50,805 nt of DNA from Acidimicrobiia bacterium. GTDB taxonomy: Bacteria > Actinomycetota > Acidimicrobiia > Acidimicrobiales > Aldehydirespiratoraceae. A program made the position numbers and the translations under genes. Within the stretch, counting starts at the first letter, position 1. Every line of letters begins with the position of its first letter. Positions 44,469-50,805 of the stretch are shown here, one piece after another. The notes under the pieces were generated by a model. It searched no databases, had not been told where the DNA came from, and saw only the letters and a program-made list of their open reading frames with translations. The stretch is taken from positions 1 through 50,805 of the forward strand of contig JAJEDD010000009.1 of NCBI GenBank assembly GCA_022821685.1, read 5' to 3'.

Positions 44469-44551
44469 TCGAGGACCTCCGCGGCCCCGGGGCGGATGAA
44501 CGCTTTGCGGGCTGCTCACCAAACAGCAGCCGGGTCGTAGTCGAGAACCTC
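44445..44551. repeat. 72-bp tandem duplication across the convergent MMPL/paaC ends
   Basis: A 35-base segment at 44445-44479 recurs at 44517-44551 with three differences, all G to A. Its core is GCAGCCGGGTCGTAGTCGAG. On the minus strand both copies encode the paaC C-terminus EVLDYDPAAVW-stop, and the differences are synonymous. The left copy overlaps the MMPL 3' end. The period is 72, in frame for paaC. Confidence 0.85.
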
Positions 44552-45316
44552 TCTCATGCGGGCCATGAGCGGCTCGAACCAGTCCGACCGCCGGGTGCGC
44601 TGGTCCTGGTCAGTGGTGGTTAGGCCAGCCGTGGCAGAGGTTACGAACCGTCCCGTCTCGTCCGTTCCCACGCCGACGGAGGGGCTGAACCGCTCCTCAA
44701 TAGCTCGGGCCAGGGGCTCGAAGAGCTTGGCGGTCGGACCTGCGGTCACCCCGGCGGCGATGGCCGAAGCCTCCCCGGCGGTCGCCTCACACAGGCCCGG
44801 CACCAGGTGGGCGATCGTCTGCAGGGCGTCGGTGATCCGGCTGCGAGCTTCGGGGGCGGCCAGGAGTTTGTCCAGCAGCGCGTCGGCGTGGCGCCGGTGG
44901 AACGCCTCCTCGCGCCGCGCTCGGCGGGTGATGGACGCCAGCCTGGGCATCGCCGAGTCGCTTACCTGTTCCCAGCGCAGTTCCTCGAAGGTGTCGTAGA
45001 TCCAATGTCGCACCAGGGCCTCGGCCCATCCGCCGGTGGTGTACTCGACCAGGTGGCAGCTGCGGTAGTCGCGGCTGGACCGCCTAAAGGCGAGCTGGTC
45101 GACGGCGGCATCGGTGGGTTCGATCCCGTCGAGCTCCAGCACCAACTCGTAGAGCAGCGCGGCGTGTCCGAGCTCGTCCTGGCCGATGCTGGAGAAGGCG
45201 AGGTCCTCCTCCAGGAACGGAGCCACCCCGATCCATTCGGTGTGCTGCTGGCCCATCAAGTGCTCATCGTCGGCAAAGGCCAGCAGGAACTCCCGAATGC
45301 CCGACCGGTCGCTCAC
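44516..45316 (-). CDS. paaC: 1,2-phenylacetyl-CoA epoxidase subunit PaaC
   Basis: Structural partner of the diiron subunit PaaA in the epoxidase that attacks the ring of phenylacetyl-CoA. The 266 residues have the ferritin-like four-helix fold with FLLAFADDEHLMGQQHTEWIG near 9-29, SSIGQDELGHAALLYELVLEL near 42-62 and ITRRARREEAFHRRHADALL near 130-149. GTG at 45316 is chosen as the family start; a GTG at 45393, overlapping the paaB stop, opens a different frame of 26 codons. Both gene ends are involved in tandem duplications. Confidence 0.85.
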   Translation of the reverse strand: MSDRSGIREFLLAFADDEHLMGQQHTEWIGVAPFLEEDLAFSSIGQDELGHAALLYELVLELDGIEPTDAAVDQLAFRRSSRDYRSCHLVEYTTGGWAEALVRHWIYDTFEELRWEQVSDSAMPRLASITRRARREEAFHRRHADALLDKLLAAPEARSRITDALQTIAHLVPGLCEATAGEASAIAAGVTAGPTAKLFEPLARAIEERFSPSVGVGTDETGRFVTSATAGLTTTDQDQRTRRSDWFEPLMARMREVLDYDPAAVW

Positions 45317-45393
45317 CGCCCCACCGATCCCGCTCGACAGCGAGAACGAGCGCCTGGCAGGCAGCGTGTCGCCGACTGCTGCACCGGTCTCAC
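45305..45393 (-). repeat. Duplicated paaC start region
   Basis: GTGAGACCGGT at 45393 and GTGAGCGACCGGT at 45316 (minus strand) differ by a 2-base gap and lie 77 bases apart. The outer GTG overlaps the paaB stop (GTGA). It starts a 26-codon frame whose TGA overlaps the inner, true paaC GTG. The matching stretch is short, so the case rests partly on its likeness to the other junctions. Confidence 0.4.
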
Positions 45394-45665
45394 TCGGGCG
45401 CCTCTCGGGCTGCTCTGCGGCGGGCGGCCACGGCCGCGCCGTCGTGGTGGCGGTGCGGCTTGTCGGCGTTGGGGGCCACGAAGCCGTCATCGGCGACGAT
45501 CACATGGTCGCGGCGCACCACCCAGAGGCGGTCTCCCTCGGCCCGGCGCACATAGCCCTCGCGGGCCAACACCAGTGCCAGTTCGTCGGTGGCCGCCTCC
45601 AGCGCTCCGACGTGGCGGAACTCGTCGCGCCCGTCCTTCTTGACGAACACCTCATAGACATCCAC
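45390..45665 (-). CDS. paaB: 1,2-phenylacetyl-CoA epoxidase subunit PaaB
   Basis: Small bridging subunit that holds PaaA-PaaC dimers together. It has 91 residues from the GTG at 45665 (MDVYEVFVKKDGRDEFRHVG), close to the usual ~95. The conserved HVGAL-A-ALALARE-like stretch is HVGALEAATDELALVLAREG, and the C-terminal part contains RRDHVIVADDG. The start lies 2 bases after the paaA stop, so translation is coupled. A longer open frame upstream overlaps paaA and is rejected. Confidence 0.85.
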   Translation of the reverse strand: MDVYEVFVKKDGRDEFRHVGALEAATDELALVLAREGYVRRAEGDRLWVVRRDHVIVADDGFVAPNADKPHRHHDGAAVAARRRAAREAPE

Positions 45666-45667
45666 GG

Positions 45668-46645
45668 TCAACCCCCGCCGTTGCCGCCTGAGGCGGAAGC
45701 CCCACCGTTGGCCGAGACGCGGCTGTTGTCGGCCACCGTGCTGCTGTCGGATCTGGCGCCGCCCTTGGAGAGGGCGGCTCGTACCCAGGCCGTGCGCTGC
45801 CAATTGTCGGCGGCCTCGCCGATGCGCCGGGCCGAGTCGGGGCCTCCCTGGGCCAGGGTGCGCTGCAGCGGCGCCCAGTCGATGGGCCCCAAGTCCCAGC
45901 GTCGGGTCTCGTCATCCCATCTCAGGTCGGGGGCGGGAACGCTGAACCCGTAGCCCTGGAGCATGGGAACGAACTTCTGCACCCAGCGGTCGCGCAGCAC
46001 CTCGTTGCGCTCCGACTTGATGTGCCAGCGCAGCAGCGGGTCGTCAGGCTTGGAGTCGGGGCCGAACAGCTGCAGCGCGGGCCAGAACCATCGGTCGAGC
46101 GACTCCTGGAACATCCGGCGCTGGCGGGCCGTGCCCTCGGCGATGCGCATCATGCGGTCCTCGCCCAGGCGCATGTGGAAGCCCTCCTCGGCGATGATGC
46201 GCCGCAGGATGCGCTTGTACGGGCCGTAGGAGCAGTCCTTGAACACGGCCTGCTGGCTGATCAGCGCGGCTGCGTCCACCAGGAAGGCAATGGCCACCTG
46301 GTCGCCCCAGGTGACGGCCCGATAGTGGAACACGTTGTGGAAGCGGCTGCGGCCCCCGAACAGGTCCTCCAGCATCTCGGTGCGGGTCTTGACGCCCAGG
46401 TCGGCGGCCACCATGTACAGGAGGTGTCCGTGGCCGATCTCGTCCTGGGTCTTGGCCAGTACCGCCATCTTGTGGCGCAGTCCGGGGGTCTTGGGGATCC
46501 AGTCCCGCTCGGTGAGGCCACCCATCAGCTCGCTGTTGGCGTGCATCTCGATGAAGGCGAACACCGCCTGGCGGTAGGGGTCGGGCATGTCGTCGTCGGC
46601 CTCCACCAGGCCGCCGCCGTCGAGAAAGGCCTCGAAGTCCTCCAT
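45668..46645 (-). CDS. paaA: 1,2-phenylacetyl-CoA epoxidase catalytic subunit PaaA
   Basis: Diiron monooxygenase subunit that epoxidises phenylacetyl-CoA. The 325 residues include SELMGGLTERDWIPKTPGLR near 33-52, the iron-ligand helices AKTQDEIGHGHLLYMVAADL near 60-80 and RIIAEEGFHMRLGEDRMMRI near 147-167, and the C-terminal WDLGPIDWAPL region. ATG at 46645 gives MEDFEAFLDGG. An ATG at 46687 would add 14 residues. Only paaA, paaB and paaC occur here; the maturation protein PaaD and reductase PaaE needed for activity must lie elsewhere. Confidence 0.9.
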   Translation of the reverse strand: MEDFEAFLDGGGLVEADDDMPDPYRQAVFAFIEMHANSELMGGLTERDWIPKTPGLRHKMAVLAKTQDEIGHGHLLYMVAADLGVKTRTEMLEDLFGGRSRFHNVFHYRAVTWGDQVAIAFLVDAAALISQQAVFKDCSYGPYKRILRRIIAEEGFHMRLGEDRMMRIAEGTARQRRMFQESLDRWFWPALQLFGPDSKPDDPLLRWHIKSERNEVLRDRWVQKFVPMLQGYGFSVPAPDLRWDDETRRWDLGPIDWAPLQRTLAQGGPDSARRIGEAADNWQRTAWVRAALSKGGARSDSSTVADNSRVSANGGASASGGNGGG

Positions 46646-46658
46646 GGCGACCCACGAC

Positions 46659-46850
46659 CTAGCCACGGCTGCGGCCCACCGCCTCATCGCTGCTGCCCTT
46701 GAACCGGTCGGAGGCGCAGATCAAGGGGGACCGAGTGTCGGTGCCCCGCAGCAGGGTGCCGTCGCCGCGCTGCACGACCGCAGCGTAGCCCGACCCGCCA
46801 GCGGCATATCCCGTCGCAGACCGCTGACTCTCCCCCGGGCATGTGCTCAA
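46659..46850 (-). CDS. Doubtful small ORF upstream of paaA
   Basis: A 63-codon frame (MSTCPGESQRSATGYAAGGS...) ending 13 bases before the paaA start. Codon third positions are moderately G/C-rich. There is no recognisable family and no clear ribosome binding site. It may be a short protein, a leader, or just open sequence in GC-rich DNA. Apart from it, the 209-base gap between paaA and the next gene shows nothing I can identify. Confidence 0.25.
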   Translation of the reverse strand: MSTCPGESQRSATGYAAGGSGYAAVVQRGDGTLLRGTDTRSPLICASDRFKGSSDEAVGRSRG

Positions 46851-46854
46851 CCTT

Positions 46855-49800
46855 CTAGTCGTTGTCCATGATCGTGAGGGTGTGCGTGAGGGTGTCGCCG
46901 AGGATGTAGCCCTCGCCGCCGTTGATCGTCAGGATCAATGTCTCGTCGAACTCCGGGAAGGGGTCGTCGTTGATTCCGATGGGGATGGTGAAGCGCGTCA
47001 CGAAGGGCGGCAGGTTCACCGTGCCGCTCAACCGCCGGTAGTCGGCGCCCGCCTCGGCCGATCCGCTCACCGTGTAGTTGAACGTAATCTCGGACTCGGG
47101 CAGCGGGTCCAAGCCGATGGCCACGTTGACGAGGCCGTAGAACTCGGAAGCGGCCGAGGAGCTGCGCTCGAACGATGCGGCGGGCAGATCCTCGTCGACG
47201 GTTGGAGGATCGACGATGACGGGAGGCTCCACAATCGGGGGCGGCTCGACGGTCGTAGGTTCAACCGGCGTTGGGGGCGGCTTGACGGGCGGGCCGTTGC
47301 GGATGACCGCCACCTTGGCGCCGTTGTCGGTGTGGCCGATGCGGTACCCGTCGCCGCGGAGAAGCCAGACGTTCACCGGCGTGTCGCCGGCGTATCGGGG
47401 GGCGCGGTGCGTCGGCACCACGAAGTCCGCCGAGGCCTCACCGGCGCCGACGGTGACCGCCCCGTACTTGATGCCCTGCCGCTGCGAGGCCACGAACCCG
47501 CTCCAGCCGACCAGCAGGTTGATCGGAGTGTCGCGCAACGGGGCCGGGTCCAGGCGGATCGTGAAGCTGGCGACCTCGCCGGCTTCGATGGCACCGCCGG
47601 GGGTGATGGCGGCCGTCGGAGGGGGCGCCACCTTGAACACCGGCGACAGCCCGAAGAGGCTGCGGGCAGAGTCCGAGGGCCGAGTCTGTCCGCCGCTCAG
47701 GGGCGCGCTCTGGTGCAGGAAGCCGACTCCGGCCCGACCGCCATGGCCGCCGAGCACGCCGGTCCAGTACCCGTCGGCCTCGACGCCGGCGAGGGCGCCG
47801 TGCTCGGTGCGGGGCCGCGGCCGGGCCTGGCGGATCCAGTTGTCGAGGAACTGGGCGTAGCTGCCCGCCACTCGGTCGTGGGTGGCGTTGTGTCCTCCGA
47901 GCCAGTAGAGGTGCATGTGCTCGGCGGGATCGATGCCGTTGTGGACGTCCATTGCCACGGTCGGCGTGCCGCCCAGCACCTTGAAGAATCCGGCGTAGGG
48001 CACGATGTCGGGATGGCCCCGCGCGGCGAGGCGCCGGACGAACTCGTCGTAGTCGGCGATCTCGCTGGAAGCGGCGTCACGCTTGGCGCTGGTGGCGAAG
48101 AGCAGGCGGAACTCCATGCCGGGAGCGCGGTGGGTCGGCCTCAGGCTCCAGTCGTGGGGCACCACGATGTCGCCGGTCTCGTCGTCGGTGATGGCAAAGC
48201 TGATCGGACCGCCCTCGGGTGCGGCGACGTCCACGCCGACCGCCTCGACCGAGGCGCCGTGGGCGATGGTCACCCACGGCTGGGTCCGCATCGAGTTGTC
48301 CACCGGATCGAACCGCAGAACGGCCGACGACGCTCCCGCCTCGAATAGAACCGCGGGCGCTTGAGCGCTGAAGGCGCCGCCGGAGAGCAGGGTCGCGCCG
48401 GGATGGGCGCCGTGCAGTCCGAGCGTGTAGTCGGCAGTGGCGGTGGCGCCGGTCACCCGGATCGGCACGGTTACGGTCTCGTCGTCGGCCAGGCTGCGGC
48501 TCAGCGCCACCGTGATGTCCTTGGTGCCGGCGGCCTCGTCCACATCGGACGGCGGGGCAGACATCGTGACCTTGACCGGGCCGGACTGCAGCTTCTCCGA
48601 GTCGGACTCAACGGTGAACACCGGCGACATGACGTAGTAGCGGTGCCCGAAGCGGAGGTTGCGCGACCGGTTGTCGGTCTCCTCCACCGTGCCGAAGCTC
48701 AACGGGTCGAGCCCGTCTCGGTGGTTGGCCCACGCAGCCCGCACAAAGAGCTTGCCGTCGCTGTCCGGGCCGTTGCCGAGGGGACCGCCGGCGTCGGCGG
48801 CGCCCGAGGTGGTGGAGCCCGTCCACACCCGGATCCAGCCGGGCAACTTGGCGCCGTCCTCGCTGGCCGCGTCGCCGGAGTAGTTGTCCCACTCGCCGTC
48901 GAAGAGGTCAGCGTAGTCGTCGGCCACCTTGGCGCCGCGCAGCCAGTAGACCGGATGCCCGGGGCCGTCGCTGGCCGGGTTGGTGCCGGTGTTGTCGCGG
49001 GCGTCGACGGTGCTGGTGCTGCCCAGCACCCGCACCATTCCGGCGTAGGGCCTGAGTTCTGTGAGGCCGCGGCGGGCCACGAGACCCTGCGCCATACGGT
49101 TGTAGAAGCCGATGTCGTCCGAGCCCGGCTCGGTGCCCCGAGAGGTGACGAGCAGCAGCCGGAACGTGTTGCCCGCGGCCACGCCGGCGGGTCTCAGCGG
49201 CGAGTCCAGCGGCACGGTGAGGGGGCCAGTCTCGTCGTCGATGATGGTAAGGACTGCGGGCTGGCGGGCGGGATCGGCGGCGACGGGATCCTTGTCGCCG
49301 TGGGGGGCGCGGTCTCCCCACCCAAACGCCAGCCACACGACGGGCTGCGTCCGGCGACTGTTGTCCACGCCGGTGAATCGCAGCACGGCCCGCCGGGCGC
49401 CGACGGAGAACCGCAGCTCCGGGTTCCGTGTCTGGCGGCGACCCCCGTTGCTGCCCAGCACCACCTCGGTGGCCAGTACCGCCCCCGTGTCCGATGACGA
49501 ATGCAGTTCCATGGAGAAGTCGCGGCCGGGCACCGCGCCGCGCAGCGTCAGCGGAACGGTGACCTTGCCGCCGTAGGTGGGCGCACGGTCGAGCGTGACG
49601 ATCACGTCGGCGGTGCCTCCGTTCTCGGCGAAGCCGCCCGACGGCGACGACATTGCGACCATGATCGGCGCGGTGTGGGCCTGGGCCCCGTCCGGCGCAG
49701 CAAGCACCACCAGCGCGGCAACCACCGGAGGCACCACCAAGGCCGCCCCGAGCCGCATTACACGGCGTTTGGGCGGGGGCGCCGATGCGGCAGCCCTCCG

Positions 49801-49890
49801 AGCGGTCCTCGGGGCACGTCCGATCCGCAGCACACGACGTGCATGCGCAGGGACGCGCCAGTCCAGCAAAGTTTCAATAGCAAACAACAT
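46855..49890 (-). CDS. Large secreted Calx-beta repeat protein
   Basis: About 1011 residues from ATG 49890. A long basic N-region leads to a signal-like segment (LGAALVVPPVVAALVVLAAP) with likely cleavage after GAQA; an ATG at 49758 would give a normal-length signal peptide. The mature protein has two paralogous ~330-residue blocks. Each contains a Calx-beta-like domain ending DDETG, then a distinct module with FRLL-TS, Y-RL-RG, PYAG-VLG-T-TV and YWL-G elements ending SPVF-V. A beta domain, a Pro-rich linker (PPTPVEPTTVEPPPIVEPP) and a final Calx-beta domain ending TLTIMDND complete it. It probably has an adhesion or surface role. No cell-wall anchor is visible. Confidence 0.75.
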   Translation of the reverse strand: MLFAIETLLDWRVPAHARRVLRIGRAPRTARRAAASAPPPKRRVMRLGAALVVPPVVAALVVLAAPDGAQAHTAPIMVAMSSPSGGFAENGGTADVIVTLDRAPTYGGKVTVPLTLRGAVPGRDFSMELHSSSDTGAVLATEVVLGSNGGRRQTRNPELRFSVGARRAVLRFTGVDNSRRTQPVVWLAFGWGDRAPHGDKDPVAADPARQPAVLTIIDDETGPLTVPLDSPLRPAGVAAGNTFRLLLVTSRGTEPGSDDIGFYNRMAQGLVARRGLTELRPYAGMVRVLGSTSTVDARDNTGTNPASDGPGHPVYWLRGAKVADDYADLFDGEWDNYSGDAASEDGAKLPGWIRVWTGSTTSGAADAGGPLGNGPDSDGKLFVRAAWANHRDGLDPLSFGTVEETDNRSRNLRFGHRYYVMSPVFTVESDSEKLQSGPVKVTMSAPPSDVDEAAGTKDITVALSRSLADDETVTVPIRVTGATATADYTLGLHGAHPGATLLSGGAFSAQAPAVLFEAGASSAVLRFDPVDNSMRTQPWVTIAHGASVEAVGVDVAAPEGGPISFAITDDETGDIVVPHDWSLRPTHRAPGMEFRLLFATSAKRDAASSEIADYDEFVRRLAARGHPDIVPYAGFFKVLGGTPTVAMDVHNGIDPAEHMHLYWLGGHNATHDRVAGSYAQFLDNWIRQARPRPRTEHGALAGVEADGYWTGVLGGHGGRAGVGFLHQSAPLSGGQTRPSDSARSLFGLSPVFKVAPPPTAAITPGGAIEAGEVASFTIRLDPAPLRDTPINLLVGWSGFVASQRQGIKYGAVTVGAGEASADFVVPTHRAPRYAGDTPVNVWLLRGDGYRIGHTDNGAKVAVIRNGPPVKPPPTPVEPTTVEPPPIVEPPVIVDPPTVDEDLPAASFERSSSAASEFYGLVNVAIGLDPLPESEITFNYTVSGSAEAGADYRRLSGTVNLPPFVTRFTIPIGINDDPFPEFDETLILTINGGEGYILGDTLTHTLTIMDND

Positions 49891-50127
49891 GGCCGGGGAG
49901 ACTAGGGCCGTCCGACCACAACCCAACCCCGCCCCGAGGATTTCTCGGAGGCCGAGCAAGCGGCGACCGCGAAAGGGCGCCCATCGCGGTCGAGGCTCTT
50001 GGCCCAAAGCGGGCAGCGCTACTGGTCTTGGGCAGGCGGGCTCCTGACCCAGTACGAGCGAGGCGACTGACCCAAGGTGGCCCGTTTGCGCGGGCTCGCG
50101 ATCGGTCCGGTCGGCGGCTACGGTCGG

Positions 50128-50691
50128 GTGGTGGCGGGGGCCAGGTACGTGGCGCTGTTGCGGGGCATCAATGTGGGCGGCAAGAACATCGTCCGCATGG
50201 CCGACCTGCGCTCCGCCTTCGAGGATGCCGGCTGCGCCGCCGTCAGCAGCTACATCCAGTCCGGCAACGTGCTGTTCGAGTCGGAAACGCCGAAGTCAAA
50301 ACTGGAGCACAACCTCGAGGCGATGCTGGAGACCGCCTTCGGCTTGTCGCTCGTGGTGGTGGTGCGCTCACACCGCCAGCTCCGGACCATCGTCAAGGAG
50401 GCCCCCGACGGGTTCGGCGCGACGCCGGACGTCCGCCACTCGGATGTGATCTTCCTGAAGTCGCCGCTCTCAAGCCATCAAGCCATGCAAGCCTTCGAGT
50501 TGCGAGCTGGCGTGGATGAGGCGTGGCCCGGCACCGGCGTGATCTATTTCTCGCGTCTCAGCGAGCGTCTGTCGCATAGCCGGATGGGCCGGATCGCCAG
50601 CACTCCCCAGTACCAGCACATGACCATCCGCAACTGGAGAACAACAACCAAGCTGCTCAGCCTCCTAAGCCTGGATCCACCGGTGTGGTGA
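50128..50691 (+). CDS. DUF1697 protein
   Basis: A 187-residue cytosolic protein of the DUF1697 family. The hallmark opening ARYVALLRGINVGGKNIVRMADLR is followed by AVSSYIQSGNVLFES near 44-58 and a C-terminal WPGTGVIYFSRLSERL-SHSRMGRI segment. Its function is unknown. GTG at 50128 is preferred (another GTG at 50131); a longer frame from 50077 adds non-family residues. CTGACCCA is repeated 25 bases apart just upstream (50044 and 50069). Confidence 0.75.
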   Translation: MVAGARYVALLRGINVGGKNIVRMADLRSAFEDAGCAAVSSYIQSGNVLFESETPKSKLEHNLEAMLETAFGLSLVVVVRSHRQLRTIVKEAPDGFGATPDVRHSDVIFLKSPLSSHQAMQAFELRAGVDEAWPGTGVIYFSRLSERLSHSRMGRIASTPQYQHMTIRNWRTTTKLLSLLSLDPPVW

Positions 50692-50769
50692 GTGTTCGGG
50701 GGTTGGCGCGTCCGCCGGAAAGGCCTCCTGACATGGGAGAATGCTGTTTGAGGTGACGGTCATTCTGGC

Positions 50770-50805
50770 CATGTGAGGAGGCACTTCCTGTGAGCAGCGT
50801 AGCTG
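50770..50805 (+). CDS. Start of a gene cut by the window end
   Basis: GAGGAGG (50775-50781) lies 8 bases before a GTG at 50790, which opens M-S-S-V-A and continues off the window. Five codons allow no identification. The 11-mer CATGTGAGGAG covering this ribosome binding site also precedes the hydratase gene (14105-14115). The CDS itself would begin at 50790. Confidence 0.35.

Noticed and set aside
50692..50805. Insertion sequence at the right edge
   Set aside because: No terminal inverted repeat or recognisable transposase can be seen in the few codons available.

Overview
The window is a high-GC (roughly 65-70%) bacterial chromosome segment whose gene content and codon use suit an actinobacterium. 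The lineage may be close to Acidimicrobiia, but that is inferred from gene families, not from a marker gene. Supporting families are a DUF2236 oxygenase, an MSMEG_1061-like PPOX flavoprotein, a luciferase-like F420/FMN oxidoreductase, a group II truncated globin, GTG starts and 4-base stop/start overlaps. The leftmost ~1.5 kb differs. It is less GC-rich, uses AAA/GAA/TTT/GAT codons freely and carries a perfect TATAAT promoter, so the composition changes inside the first gene (fhs).

Region 1 (1-13.9 kb) is a one-carbon oxidation block: formate-THF ligase (fhs), a dimethylglycine/sarcosine dehydrogenase-like FAD-GcvT fusion, EtfB, EtfA and an IclR regulator. Two IclR-type palindromes lie between fhs and the dehydrogenase. 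After prolyl-tRNA synthetase comes a selenocysteine formate dehydrogenase, broken into two separately encoded halves in swapped order around a NuoE-NuoF fusion. Together these could oxidise N-methyl groups to methylene-THF, formate and CO2, with electrons going to ETF and NAD+.

Region 2 (14-30.3 kb) is mixed metabolism. It holds a hydratase, a PPOX flavoprotein, an FMN alpha-hydroxy-acid oxidase, a dienelactone hydrolase, a circularly permuted ATP-grasp / alpha-E / transglutaminase operon, a Bcr-type MFS exporter, a D-aminoacylase, a small membrane protein, a DUF2236 oxygenase with a truncated globin, a nucleoside hydrolase, and a solitary 973-residue DNA methyltransferase with a possible fused nuclease.

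Region 3 (30.4-42 kb) holds metY, a CoA-binding protein and a pyrimidine-catabolism-like operon: beta-ureidopropionase, dihydropyrimidinase, methylmalonate-semialdehyde dehydrogenase, an LLM oxidoreductase, and a complete SsuABC/NMT1-type ABC importer whose lipoprotein has a long Ala/Glu stalk. It ends in a 12-bp perfect hairpin.

Region 4 (42-50.8 kb) holds an MMPL transporter, paaA-paaB-paaC of phenylacetyl-CoA epoxidase (paaD and paaE are not here), a secreted ~1000-residue Calx-beta protein, a DUF1697 protein, and the start of a gene cut by the window end.

The most unusual window-wide signal is that many gene boundaries carry a short tandem duplication, mostly with a period of ~35 or ~68-77 bp. 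The duplication copies a start codon or stop-codon region and leaves both neighbouring genes intact. At several junctions the outer copy still overlaps the neighbouring gene, as if the duplication had separated genes that once overlapped.
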